Assembly (NCBI GenBank): GCA_002452215.1
Contig: DKCO01000053.1
Span: 156,937 to 220,936 of the forward strand
Direction of reading: 5' to 3'
DNA: 64,000 nt
Source of the DNA: Spirochaetales bacterium UBA6872
GTDB taxonomy: Bacteria > Spirochaetota > Spirochaetia > Sphaerochaetales > Sphaerochaetaceae
Below, one piece after another: positions 9,352 through 17,983 of the stretch (positions within the stretch are counted from its first letter, which is position 1; the number at the start of each line of letters is the position of its first letter). Made by a program: the position numbers and the translations under genes. The notes below the pieces were generated by a model. That model worked only from the letters and a program-made list of their open reading frames with translations, searched no databases and was not told where the DNA came from.

Positions 9352-9462
9352 TTATGTTTTATGAACATCTTCTGGCGATAGAATGATGAAATCACGCTTC
9401 TTACCATCTTTTCTCATAACTCTCGAGATAAATCTCACTGGAATCAAAGCTGTATTCTTCAT
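9352..9462 (-). other. 36-codon ORF in an otherwise empty intergenic stretch (remnant or small gene)
   Basis: The 318-bp gap between gph and rlmI holds one short reading frame that looks protein-like: it starts MKNTALIPVRFISRV, contains a basic patch RKDGKKRDF and ends SPEDVHKT. There is no SD and an in-frame stop lies five codons upstream. It could be the tail of a decayed gene or a real small basic protein. Nothing else in the gap was recognised apart from the promoter in front of rlmI. Confidence 0.25.
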
Positions 9463-9594
9463 AGATGCTCTTACTTAATCTCTATCCAAACAAGTGGCAA
9501 GAATGGCATGCATCATATGATTCTTATATTATTGCCAATCATTTTTTGAAGAAACTAGATAATTTTAGAGCAAATTCTGTTAAAATCCTTTTGT

Positions 9595-10806
9595 ATGTAT
9601 AAAATCGTTTTGAAAGAAGGAAAGGAAAAGCAGCTTCTAAAGCATCACCCATGGGTCTTTTCTGGAGCAATAGATTCAATCTCTCCACAGTTTACAGATG
9701 GAGATTGGGCAGAGGTTATATCATCAAATGGACTTTTTGTCGCCTATGGCTGGTACGATGAGAAAAGCCACATCATATTGCATCTTTTGTCATGGAACAG
9801 CAATGTTGTGCCAGACGAGCAACTGATTGCAAAACTCGTAAGAGATGCTGTGATGAGGCGAAAAAACTTCTTCTCTCTTCCCGACACTACAGCATTTAGG
9901 CTGATTCATGGAGAGGCCGATTTTATTCCAGGACTTGCTGTTGATGCATATGCATCAGAGTTGAGAGCCATAATTTCATCAAGATTCGCAAACAGATTCA
10001 TCCACACAATTGCAATGGAGCTTGATCGCCTTTTGTCGCCATCAGCTATACAGGTAACAGTCGATCCGCAATTTGCATCTGTAGAAGGCTTGAACCAGAA
10101 TGTGAGGATATTCTCCAAAAGCGATGGTGAAAGAAAGAACATTGAGTTCGTTGAGAATGGAATCTACTATGAGATAGAGCCAGGAAAAGGACAGAAATCC
10201 GGATTCTATTCCGACCAAAGAGACAACAGACAGATACTTGAGGAATATGTACACTCTAAACGTGTACTTGACATATGCTCATACACAGGTGGATTTACGC
10301 TCCATGCGCTAAGAGCTGGCGCTATTTCTGTAGACGCTGTCGATAGCTCAGAGTCTGCCCTGAGGCATCTATTGTACCAAGTGCACTTGAATGAAAACAG
10401 AAAGACAATTGCTGAAGGCTCAAGGGAAAAAGTCACTATAGAGGAAGCTGATGCATTCGAATATCTAAGGACAATCAAAGAAGATTACTATGATGTAATA
10501 ATCCTTGATCCTCCAAAGCTTGCGAAGACAAAAGGACAACTTGAGAATGCGCAAAAAGCATACAAAGACCTCAATAGAGTTGCAATGACCAAGATCAAAA
10601 ACGGTGGGATAATCTTCACATTCTCATGCTCGGCCGCAATGACTCGTGATAACTTCAAACTCACTCTTGCATGGGCCGCGGCAGATGCATCAGTAGAGAT
10701 ACAGATTCTTCGAACGCTCTCCGCTGGCGAGGATCATCCTGTAAGGCTTTCGTTCCCCGAGTCGGAATATCTTAAGGGTTTTGTGCTTAGAGTAATCAAG
10801 AAATGA
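9595..10806 (+). CDS. rlmI: 23S rRNA (cytosine-C5) methyltransferase RlmI-like
   Basis: Class I SAM-dependent methyltransferase of the RlmI/YccW family. The N-terminus (about 1-75: VLKEGKEKQLLKHHPWVFSGAI) is a PUA RNA-binding domain; the middle carries the EEHEY-like linker region, and residues about 215-400 the Rossmann fold with DICSYTGGFTLHALRAGA (SAM site) and the catalytic loop IILDPPKLAK. The 403-residue length matches RlmI (396 in E. coli). The ATG follows an extended -10 (TGTTAAAAT, hexamer 9581-9586) by 8 nt with no SD, so the mRNA is probably leaderless. It is convergent with corA. Confidence 0.87.
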   Translation: MYKIVLKEGKEKQLLKHHPWVFSGAIDSISPQFTDGDWAEVISSNGLFVAYGWYDEKSHIILHLLSWNSNVVPDEQLIAKLVRDAVMRRKNFFSLPDTTAFRLIHGEADFIPGLAVDAYASELRAIISSRFANRFIHTIAMELDRLLSPSAIQVTVDPQFASVEGLNQNVRIFSKSDGERKNIEFVENGIYYEIEPGKGQKSGFYSDQRDNRQILEEYVHSKRVLDICSYTGGFTLHALRAGAISVDAVDSSESALRHLLYQVHLNENRKTIAEGSREKVTIEEADAFEYLRTIKEDYYDVIILDPPKLAKTKGQLENAQKAYKDLNRVAMTKIKNGGIIFTFSCSAAMTRDNFKLTLAWAAADASVEIQILRTLSAGEDHPVRLSFPESEYLKGFVLRVIKK

Positions 10807-10815
10807 TTTATCTCA

Positions 10816-11841
10816 TCACTCGTCTATGCTCTTTAGTTTAGCTTTCTTACGCCTCATGTATTTAATCTGGGAAGGCGATTTCTTCTTCTTGCCTATGCGT
10901 TTTGCATTGGCTTTGAAAATAGACATCGAGCTTGTTGCTGAGATAAAGAGAAATCCTAAGATTGCAACCACAGCGCAAGCTACAGCAAGAATAGCCCATG
11001 CCCAGTCCCCACCGATCAATGGCAAATCGACGTTCATCCCAAAAAAGCCAGTGATGAACGTTGGGAACATAAGGCAAAGGGAAACTATTGTGAGCCTTTT
11101 CATAATCACATTCATATTGTTGCTGATTACTGAAGCATATGCATCCATTGTCCCTGTGAGGATATCTGTATAGACTGTTGCCATTTCGATAGCCTGTTTG
11201 TTATCGATTATTACATCATCAAGGAACTCTAGCTCATCTTCATTGTTTAGTTTGAAATATGGTGTCTTCGTAAGCCTCTCAAGAAGCATTTGGTTGCTTG
11301 TGACACTTGTGGTCAAGAAAACCAATGACTTCTGTATCGATAGAAGTTGCAACAACTCATAGTTCATGATCGATTTGTTAAGTTGCTCTTCAACCAAGTC
11401 CTTTTGCCTGTTTATATATTTCAATAGTCTTGTATATACCCATGCAGCTTTTCCCAATATCGATATTACAAAGCCTTCTTTTGTGTCAACAGGACATTGT
11501 CGGAATCTATGCCGGGCAAAATCATCGATTACGACACTATCGCCTCTGCAAATAGTAATAACCTTATCTGGATAGATTACGATACCCAATGGAATCGATC
11601 TGCGCTCTACTGGATCATCATCGCTATCATCGAAATCAGCAGGAATCCTGCAAATAATGACGTTGTAATCATCATCCTTTTCAATTCTCGCTTGCTCGTC
11701 AATATCCATGATATCGGCCAAGAGTTCCGATGAAACCATGTACTCATCTGTTAGAATTGCAATATCATCTTTGTCCATATCACGGACATCTATCCAAAGA
11801 TAATTCTGTTTTTTTGATAAATCTGTTCTGCTAGTAATCAT
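10816..11841 (-). CDS. corA: CorA-family magnesium transporter
   Basis: Pentameric Mg2+ (Co2+/Ni2+) channel of the inner membrane. The large acidic N-terminal cytoplasmic domain is followed by two C-terminal transmembrane helices; the first ends in the diagnostic GMN motif (FITGFFGMNVDLPL), and the protein closes with a basic tail (KKKKSPSQIKYMRRKKAK). At 341 residues it has the family length. The gene has its own promoter-like sequence and a roughly 140-nt leader with a small upstream ORF and a GC-rich hairpin directly in front of the SD, suggesting translational or attenuation control. It lies downstream of, but probably is transcribed apart from, the pyr operon. Confidence 0.92.
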   Translation of the reverse strand: MITSRTDLSKKQNYLWIDVRDMDKDDIAILTDEYMVSSELLADIMDIDEQARIEKDDDYNVIICRIPADFDDSDDDPVERRSIPLGIVIYPDKVITICRGDSVVIDDFARHRFRQCPVDTKEGFVISILGKAAWVYTRLLKYINRQKDLVEEQLNKSIMNYELLQLLSIQKSLVFLTTSVTSNQMLLERLTKTPYFKLNNEDELEFLDDVIIDNKQAIEMATVYTDILTGTMDAYASVISNNMNVIMKRLTIVSLCLMFPTFITGFFGMNVDLPLIGGDWAWAILAVACAVVAILGFLFISATSSMSIFKANAKRIGKKKKSPSQIKYMRRKKAKLKSIDE

Positions 11842-11852
11842 TTCCTTTCTCC

Positions 11853-11870
11853 CTGGGCCCCTCCACCCAG
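11853..11870 (-). promoter_or_regulatory. GC-rich hairpin just upstream of the corA start
   Basis: On the minus strand CTGGG, an 8-nt loop TGGAGGGG and CCCAG form a short strong stem that ends 11 nt before the corA ATG, next to the AGGGAGAAAGGAA ribosome-binding region. It could hinder ribosome loading unless disrupted by a ribosome finishing the upstream ORF. Confidence 0.45.
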
Positions 11871-11878
11871 CAAGAAAC

Positions 11879-11956
11879 TCAACAGAAACTTGGATGAAGG
11901 ATGTTGGCTAAACATGAAACTTTATTAGGTAAAGGGCTACTTCCACCGTCGTCCAT
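11879..11956 (-). CDS. Putative 25-codon leader peptide upstream of corA
   Basis: A short reading frame (starts MDDGGSSPLPNKVSC, ends HPSFC then TGA) has a strong Shine-Dalgarno GAAGGAG 7 nt before its ATG, better than that of corA itself. It lies between the candidate promoter and corA, and stops 37 nt before the corA ATG, just before a GC-rich hairpin. By analogy with the corL uORF of Salmonella corA and proline-containing mgtL-type leaders it may sense translation status or Mg2+. The analogy is architectural only; no sequence similarity is claimed. Confidence 0.45.
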   Translation of the reverse strand: MDDGGSSPLPNKVSCLANILHPSFC

Positions 11957-11986
11957 ATTGTTACTCCTTCATTTGAATCTGTAGAG

Positions 11987-12016
11987 ATAATAGCATAAGA
12001 GGCTTATTAGTGTAAG
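11987..12016 (-). promoter_or_regulatory. Candidate corA promoter
   Basis: CTTACA (12016-12011) and TATTAT (11992-11987) are 18 nt apart on the minus strand, placing the transcript start near 11980. A weak hairpin (GCAAAA / TTTTGC, 12020-12036) just upstream could close the pyr operon. Confidence 0.4.
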
Positions 12017-12052
12017 AGAGCAAAATAGTTTTTTGCGTGATTTGGCTACCAG

Positions 12053-13096
12053 CTAGTCCCAACTATAGCATTTGATTGGATACTCGTTCTCTATTTCAAT
12101 AAAACGCTCTTCCAAATCATCTGGAACAAAGATTTCCTCATCCTCAAGCCCAAATACTTCTATCACTTTCTTGCCATAGAGAGAACTTAGCCTTTCTTCT
12201 GTACATCCTGCCTGTCTAAGTTTCGATGCAAGCAAAAGCATTCCAGCAAAGCCTGGTATTCCCGACGCTCCATTCTCTTTGTCCAAAAGAGTGTGTGGCG
12301 CATGGTCTGACTCGACCCAATCGATTGTTCCGTCCAGAAGAGAAGAAAAAAGATATGATCTATCATCCTCGGTGCGAAGTGGAGGATTCATTTTAAGATA
12401 TCTATCATGATCTTTTGCTTTTTCTTCGTTATATAAGCAATGATGTGGAGTTGCTCCCATTGTTATCTTCAAAAGAGAGCGCTTCTTCTTTACAAGTTCT
12501 ATCGCATCTTTTGTCGATATATGAGCAATATGCAATGTGCCTTCGAACCCTGTTTCTTCAACAAGCGATATCATATCGCGCACAGACTCTACCTCTGATA
12601 CTCTTGGTCGAGCCAAAGAGTGTGTTTCCCATCTTCCTTTTTCAAACAACTCAGGCTTGATCAGATCCTCTCTTTCGCAATGGACAGCAAGAACTCCTTT
12701 GTATCCAGACTCGACAAGTGTTTCAAATACTCTTCTTTGATCCGATTTGGAAACAATGCCCATATTGCCTGTAGAATTGCCAGCAAAGAGCTTCAATCCA
12801 ACCACATGAGGAAACAATTCATTGTATATTTTGACAATCTCATTACATTGAAAGGGATCTCTCGTAATTCCACCATAGACATGGTACTTAATGCCACTAA
12901 CTTGTCCCATAGCCTCTTTTGCAAGCGAAAACCGAGAGACTATAGCCTCGCGCGATGTAAGTGCTGGGATTGTGTTTGGCATATCAAAAATATGTGTAAA
13001 CCCAGCCTCTTTGGCTACCTTGAGACCATGAAGAAGAGTTTCTTTGTCTTTTTGATTCCAATCCCTGAGATGGACATGAGGATCAATCATAGGCAT
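12053..13096 (-). CDS. pyrC: Dihydroorotase
   Basis: Third enzyme of de novo pyrimidine synthesis (carbamoyl-aspartate to dihydroorotate). Metal-binding and catalytic motifs of the amidohydrolase fold are visible: IDPHVHLRDW (HxH), LKLFAGNSTGN (candidate carboxylated lysine), VHCERED, HIAHIST and ESDHAPHT (catalytic Asp). The start is set at the ATG of MPMIDPHVH, 10 bp inside pyrDK, because AAGGA lies 9 nt upstream; the ATG two codons later would give a 4-bp ATGA overlap. A longer frame reaching 13195 would overlap pyrDK by over 100 bp and is unlikely. Last gene of the pyr operon, 347 residues. Confidence 0.9.
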   Translation of the reverse strand: MPMIDPHVHLRDWNQKDKETLLHGLKVAKEAGFTHIFDMPNTIPALTSREAIVSRFSLAKEAMGQVSGIKYHVYGGITRDPFQCNEIVKIYNELFPHVVGLKLFAGNSTGNMGIVSKSDQRRVFETLVESGYKGVLAVHCEREDLIKPELFEKGRWETHSLARPRVSEVESVRDMISLVEETGFEGTLHIAHISTKDAIELVKKKRSLLKITMGATPHHCLYNEEKAKDHDRYLKMNPPLRTEDDRSYLFSSLLDGTIDWVESDHAPHTLLDKENGASGIPGFAGMLLLASKLRQAGCTEERLSSLYGKKVIEVFGLEDEEIFVPDDLEERFIEIENEYPIKCYSWD

Positions 13097-14760
13097 ACAT
13101 TGTTTTCCTTCAGAACCTTCCACGAATAAAATGTCCCGTCCTTGCATGCAAGTTTCTTTGCACACACGCACTCTCCACACATTCCGATTCCACACATTGT
13201 ATTCTTTTCCATTGAAAGGAATATGCTTGAATCGTCAAGGCCAAGTGATTCCAGTTTTCTTGCAGCTTTGTCCATCATCTTCCCCGGACCGACAATATAA
13301 GCTTTTGTATCACCAGAGACAGAATCCTCATTTATAAAGTCCAATACTCTTCCAGGTTTTCCGTCATCAGCAATTGAGCTGTAGTTGCCATATGATGAAA
13401 GGACATCCTCTAGTGGATCAGAATCACAAGCTTTGGCTGTCATCCCAACCAAGATATCCATCTCAACGCCATATTTATTCAATTGCTCAGCAATCAAAGG
13501 AAGAACAGCGACACCAGAGCCGCCAGCAAGCAACAAAGCCCTCTTTGATGGAGTAATCTCCATTGGCTTTCCATAGAGGCCTCTTGTATAGACTTTATCG
13601 CCCACTCTAAGGTCAAAGCATGATGAGGTGAACTCTCCTCGCCTCTTTATAAGGAATGTGAGTGGCTTATTTCTTGCGACACTAAATGGCTTTTCGCCTT
13701 TTGATGGTATCCATAGAAATGCGAATTGGCCTGGTTTGCAATCCATCTCGCCTGAAAGCTCTAGAATGATGATATCATCACCATGTCTTCGTACAGAGAG
13801 CACATTTCGAGGTGTATATTCAAGCTTGTTGCCTTTGGAAAGGAATCTTCTTGCATCGCAATTTTCTTTGATTGCATTCAAGTACTCCTGCCATTTCGAG
13901 CTCTCAACTCGTGATAGCGCAGATCCGATTCCTACACTGTCAGCTCCAGCATCAAGAAGAGCAAATGCGTCCTTTTCATCACTAACGCCACCCATTCCAA
14001 GAATAATAGGATCATCTCCGATTGCTTGCCGAATCTCTCTTACAGCTTTTCGAGCCCTCTCTTTTATCCATTCTCCAGATGCCCCGCCCTTTCCTCCTAG
14101 CCTGTTGTTCAGAATAGGCATGCCTGAATCATTCTCGATATAAAGCTTAGGGCCGACTGTATTTATCGCAGCAATGCCATCGGCTCCTGCGTCAATAACA
14201 GCCTTTGCAATAACAGCTATATTGTCGACATTTGGTGACAATTTCACAACAAGGAGAGCCTTTCTTTCAGGAAAGCCTTTTACGATTTTCTCTGTATATT
14301 CTCTTGCAATATCGATATCGGTTCCAATGCTTGCGCCAAAACCGGCAGAAGCATGCGGGCATGAGAAATTAAGCTCAAGGATATCGGCAATGGGATCAAA
14401 GCGTTTTGCCAAAGTAATGAAATCATCGACATTCGAAGCAGCTAAAGAGATATTCAGAATCGCTCTCATACCTTTGTCACGGATTCTCTTGAGCTCTCTA
14501 TAAGCTACATCCATTCCGGGATTTCTCAATCCAACCGAATTTCCGAAATCACCCTCAGATGGAGAGCAAACAACAGGCTCTCTATTGCCACTTGTTGCAA
14601 CAATTTGGAAACTCTTTGTGGTAATGATGTCTACAGCTGGTATTTCCTTGTCAAAAAGCTCAACAAGCTCTGCCTTCGTGGAGGCAACTCCCGACACTGT
14701 TGCAAGCAACATTCTTTTTTTCAAGTGGTTTTTTTTCAAAAGCTCCAAGGCTTTACTCAT
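13087..14760 (-). CDS. pyrDK: Fused dihydroorotate dehydrogenase (PyrD catalytic + PyrK electron-transfer)
   Basis: A single 557-residue protein joins what are normally two subunits of type 1B dihydroorotate dehydrogenase. Residues about 1-305 are the FMN barrel: TTKSFQIVATSGNREP, the active-site loop NFSCPHASAG (base C134; usual NxSCPN, here His replaces the last Asn) and VKLSPNV. Residues about 312-557 are PyrK: FAD-binding GQFAFLWIPSKGEKPFSVA, NAD-site GGSGVAVLPL, and a [2Fe-2S] set at C523, C528, C531 and C539 (MCGIGMCGECVCAKKLAC). The enzyme should pass electrons from dihydroorotate to NAD+. It sits 12 bp after pyrF and overlaps pyrC. No frameshift or stop separates the halves. Confidence 0.9.
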   Translation of the reverse strand: MSKALELLKKNHLKKRMLLATVSGVASTKAELVELFDKEIPAVDIITTKSFQIVATSGNREPVVCSPSEGDFGNSVGLRNPGMDVAYRELKRIRDKGMRAILNISLAASNVDDFITLAKRFDPIADILELNFSCPHASAGFGASIGTDIDIAREYTEKIVKGFPERKALLVVKLSPNVDNIAVIAKAVIDAGADGIAAINTVGPKLYIENDSGMPILNNRLGGKGGASGEWIKERARKAVREIRQAIGDDPIILGMGGVSDEKDAFALLDAGADSVGIGSALSRVESSKWQEYLNAIKENCDARRFLSKGNKLEYTPRNVLSVRRHGDDIIILELSGEMDCKPGQFAFLWIPSKGEKPFSVARNKPLTFLIKRRGEFTSSCFDLRVGDKVYTRGLYGKPMEITPSKRALLLAGGSGVAVLPLIAEQLNKYGVEMDILVGMTAKACDSDPLEDVLSSYGNYSSIADDGKPGRVLDFINEDSVSGDTKAYIVGPGKMMDKAARKLESLGLDDSSIFLSMEKNTMCGIGMCGECVCAKKLACKDGTFYSWKVLKENNVCL

Positions 14761-14772
14761 AACGCATCCTCT

Positions 14773-15654
14773 TTATATAGCGCATTCGTCGATAAGTTTA
14801 TGTATCGCACATAGAGAGTCCTCAAGATATGTCTCTGGAACAGGAGCCTTTTTCCATGGATGAGTAAGACCGGAAGAGGAATTAATCCTTGCCAAATCAA
14901 GCTCATAGCCACTTTCCTTGAGGGCATTGATCACATCTGGAGCTGATCCTCCTTGAGATCCTACACCAGGAATAAGGAGAGGGATATTTTTGCCAGCATA
15001 GTAGCTTGCAATCGTTTCAAGCTCTTGGATATTGGTTGCTCCCACTACAGCACCGATACCAGGATGCTCCTTAGACCAATCGAATATCTTATGCGCAACA
15101 GATGTGTACAAAGGATGCACTTCCCTTTCATCTATCCTGTCGATTACAGATCTGGCTTGAAAATCCGAGCTCCCAGGGTTTGATGTCCTGTTGAGGACGT
15201 AAACGCCCTTTCCTTCTTTGCAAAAAGGAAGCACTGAATCTGTCCCCATGTATGGAGATACTGTTGTTGCATCTGCCTGCCATGCATCAAATGCCTCTGT
15301 TGCATAATTGCCAGATGAGCGTGCAATATCGCCACGCTTGCTATCTAGAATCACTGGGATAGTCGGGAAATATGCATCTAGCAAATCCATGACATCCACA
15401 AGAGCCAAGGAACCGGAGAAATCCTCCTCTCTCGGCCTGTCCAAAGATGAGTAATAACCAATATTGGGTTTGAATGCAGCAGGAATCGTACCCTCTATCC
15501 TCATCCTCTTGAAAAGAGTAGCAAAATAATCGGCAATCCTAGATCGAATGTCTTTCTCTTCTCCCGGCAGCGCCGAGACAATTGGATCTAGTCCCATGCA
15601 AACGATGTTGCCACTTTCATTGGCACTCTCACGAAGTTTATCTATGTAGCTCAT
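14773..15654 (-). CDS. pyrF: Orotidine 5'-phosphate decarboxylase
   Basis: Final step to UMP. The 293-residue protein is of the longer (type 2) OMP decarboxylase family: FKPNIGYYSS, the catalytic VILDSKRGDIARSS tetrad region, and the phosphate-binding LIPGVGSQGG. GGAG lies 8 nt before the ATG, and the gene starts only 2 bp after the pyrE stop, so translation is probably coupled. Together with pyrE it converts orotate to UMP. Confidence 0.92.
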   Translation of the reverse strand: MSYIDKLRESANESGNIVCMGLDPIVSALPGEEKDIRSRIADYFATLFKRMRIEGTIPAAFKPNIGYYSSLDRPREEDFSGSLALVDVMDLLDAYFPTIPVILDSKRGDIARSSGNYATEAFDAWQADATTVSPYMGTDSVLPFCKEGKGVYVLNRTSNPGSSDFQARSVIDRIDEREVHPLYTSVAHKIFDWSKEHPGIGAVVGATNIQELETIASYYAGKNIPLLIPGVGSQGGSAPDVINALKESGYELDLARINSSSGLTHPWKKAPVPETYLEDSLCAIHKLIDECAI

Positions 15655-15656
15655 CT

Positions 15657-16349
15657 TTATATCTCCTTTGGAAAGCCGTGCTCATCTCCCCATTCAAAAG
15701 GAGCTTTTCTCCATTCTCTAAGGCTTTCGGCTTGCTCTTTTGTGATGTATCCAATCTCCTCTGCGGTCTTTATCATCACAGGATATGAAAGGATAGTATA
15801 AGAGTTGCATCCAATGGATGAAAATGCCTCTTTCGCTTTCTCCAAGCCATATGTGAATATTGCAAAACAGTTCGTGCAAACACCATTTGCTTGCCTTATA
15901 GCATCCACAGCTTTTATGGATGAGGACCCTGTAGATATAAGATCCTCTATAAGCAAAACCTTCTTTCCATCATAGCTGGAATTTGCACCCAATCCTTCTA
16001 TTTGGTGTCCCATCCCATGGTCTTTGGATGAAGAGCGGACATATGAAAGAGGCTTGTTAAGCCTGTCAGCCAGGCTAGTTGCATGAGGGATACCAGCTGT
16101 TGCTGTTCCTGCTATGTTATCTACATCCTCGAGGTTCAAAGCGTAAACCATTTCTGTAAAAGCATCACAGATCAAAGCTCTGTAGCTTGCTTTGCCCAAG
16201 AATTGCCTATTGTCGTTATAAATAGGCATTCTATAGCCAGATGCCCATCTGAATGGATTTTTGGTATTTAGCTTTATCGCACCAAGCTCAAATGCTGCTT
16301 TTGCAATTTGAGGCCCATAATAATCTGTTATCTCTTCCAATCTCTTCAT
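15657..16349 (-). CDS. pyrE: Orotate phosphoribosyltransferase
   Basis: Adds PRPP to orotate to form OMP. The PRPP-binding motif VLLIEDLISTGSSSIKA is intact, as is the N-terminal FRWASGYRMPIYND substrate region. The start is put at MKRLEEITDY (7 codons inside the longest frame), because AGGAAGG precedes this ATG by about 6 nt and no SD fits the upstream start. 230 residues, typical. It lies 33 bp after pyrBI in the operon. Confidence 0.9.
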   Translation of the reverse strand: MKRLEEITDYYGPQIAKAAFELGAIKLNTKNPFRWASGYRMPIYNDNRQFLGKASYRALICDAFTEMVYALNLEDVDNIAGTATAGIPHATSLADRLNKPLSYVRSSSKDHGMGHQIEGLGANSSYDGKKVLLIEDLISTGSSSIKAVDAIRQANGVCTNCFAIFTYGLEKAKEAFSSIGCNSYTILSYPVMIKTAEEIGYITKEQAESLREWRKAPFEWGDEHGFPKEI

Positions 16350-16382
16350 ATCCGTCCTTCCTGATATCATTTTAGCTTATGA

Positions 16383-17972
16383 TCAACGCTTTTTCCATAT
16401 TTGCTTGAAAGTATGGAACTTGCCGCAATATGCGCAAGCAAAATGTCCATCTTTGGTTCTGTAGAACTTAGCTGGTACGCCCTCTCCATTCATTGGATGC
16501 GATATGCAAGCCTCATTCTGGCACGAAAGGTCATCAAAGTTGTAGATCCGAGGTGGCATATGCGTTCTGTATTTCTTTTCGACCTTTCCATCCCTTATTA
16601 TGTTCAATGTCGACTTTGGCGCAACTGCCGCAAGCCTCTTTAGATCTTTTCTTGAAAACTCGACAGTACCAGGCCTGAAGATTATTCCTTTGAACTTACC
16701 ATCCTCTCCAGATGATACCCATTCTCCTCCTCTTCCTTCATCGATTTTGAGAACTGTTGATATAAGCCTCATATGATCTCGGATCTCAGATGGATTATCG
16801 CCCTTGCATATGTGGTCAATTACGATTCCATTCTCAAGGGGGCGTACACCTTCAGAGTAGTTTTTTGTCTTGCTCGAATTCGTGCTCTTGACCTCAACGA
16901 TGTACTCATCGCTGTCGCACTCGGCTCTGTTGTCAGCAGGGACAGGCTCATAATCATCACCGATTTTCCCGCCAATCATGGAGATAAGAACTATTCTGCA
17001 ATAAAGGCCGTTGATTGCTTGTCTCTCCCAGCCGTTGAATGGTGTCTTGTCAAGCCAAGTAGGTATTGTAGGATGCTCTTTATGCCTTGGAAGCGGATGA
17101 TAGAACTTCGTCTCGGGATCTATTTTATCCAAGAACTCCCGTCTGAATGTAATAGAGTCTCGCAAAATTGCCTCCTTTTGCAAAACCTTATCTCCCATCC
17201 TTTCAAGCTGAGGACGTGTAAAGTACCACATCTTAGCCACATCTCCATTCTTCAAATAATCTTCTATCGATGAATATGTGTTTACTTCAAAGCCATTCTC
17301 TTTCATCTTCTCAACATAATTATCTGGCATCGCAAGCTCATCTGGGGCAACAAGATCGACCTTAACGTTGTCAAAAAGCTTCAATCCATCAGCCTTTGAG
17401 TGCACAGTCCTTCCATGGTACAAGTCACCAACAAGGGCAACATGGATCGATGAGAAAGACATTTTGTTGTCTTCAAGGAATGTAAACTCATCCAACAACT
17501 CTTGTGTAGGATGCTCATGCTTTCCGTCTCCCGCATTTATAAATGCTGGGTAGTACAAAAGAGAGTTTCTTTCAGCATACTCTCTGGTTTCCTCTGAAAG
17601 CCATCTTGTAAGCCCCTCTACTTTGCTCCTGACTATGAAAATCGAATTTTGATATCCTGTGAGCATATTGAACGTATCGGCATAGCTCTCGCCTTTGTTT
17701 ATCGAACTTGATGATGTCAAAAGCTCCGACACTTTTGCATGATGGAATTTTGCAGCATTCCTGAACGATTCCTTTGTTCTCGTCGAATCCTCTAGAAAAA
17801 TCTCGTAAATGCCGAAATCCGGATCGTCGATTCTGAATCGGTTCATCTTCTTTTCATCACCAGAGACAATCGCATCTTTCAATTCCTTTACCTTTGTAAA
17901 GAAATACCTTCTCTCATTGATCGACAAATCCTCGATTACATTCAAAGATCTTGATTTGAAAACGTTTGGCAT
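16383..17972 (-). CDS. pyrBI: Aspartate carbamoyltransferase, catalytic-regulatory fusion (PyrB-PyrI)
   Basis: First committed step of pyrimidine synthesis (carbamoyl phosphate + aspartate). Residues about 1-345 are the catalytic chain: carbamoyl-phosphate motif EDSTRTKESF, HPTQELLDEF and the PLPRHKE loop. Residues about 370-529 resemble the regulatory chain PyrI, ending in a zinc domain with CQNEAC and CAYC, the same spacing (Cx4C...CxxC) as E. coli PyrI. Such fusions are known in Thermotoga and treponemes. The start is the second of two tandem ATGs, 6 nt after AGGAG; an upstream TTG is too close. First gene of the operon and preceded by a leader attenuator. Confidence 0.92.
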   Translation of the reverse strand: MPNVFKSRSLNVIEDLSINERRYFFTKVKELKDAIVSGDEKKMNRFRIDDPDFGIYEIFLEDSTRTKESFRNAAKFHHAKVSELLTSSSSINKGESYADTFNMLTGYQNSIFIVRSKVEGLTRWLSEETREYAERNSLLYYPAFINAGDGKHEHPTQELLDEFTFLEDNKMSFSSIHVALVGDLYHGRTVHSKADGLKLFDNVKVDLVAPDELAMPDNYVEKMKENGFEVNTYSSIEDYLKNGDVAKMWYFTRPQLERMGDKVLQKEAILRDSITFRREFLDKIDPETKFYHPLPRHKEHPTIPTWLDKTPFNGWERQAINGLYCRIVLISMIGGKIGDDYEPVPADNRAECDSDEYIVEVKSTNSSKTKNYSEGVRPLENGIVIDHICKGDNPSEIRDHMRLISTVLKIDEGRGGEWVSSGEDGKFKGIIFRPGTVEFSRKDLKRLAAVAPKSTLNIIRDGKVEKKYRTHMPPRIYNFDDLSCQNEACISHPMNGEGVPAKFYRTKDGHFACAYCGKFHTFKQIWKKR

Positions 17973-17983
17973 CATCAACTCCT

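Noticed and set aside
11842..12052. M-box (ykoK) magnesium riboswitch upstream of corA
   Set aside because: Short words such as GTTGGCTAAACAT recall the M-box, but they read on the wrong strand and in the wrong order for corA, and the conserved M-box core is not present.
13087..13195. Longer pyrC starting at 13195
   Set aside because: The extra N-terminus lies wholly in the PyrK cysteine region of pyrDK in another frame; the dihydroorotase HxH motif belongs within the first ten residues.
13340..14760. C-terminal half of PyrDK as a glutamate synthase-type oxidoreductase
   Set aside because: The FAD/NAD and 2Fe-2S pattern with its Cx4CxxC spacing is that of PyrK, in a pyr operon.
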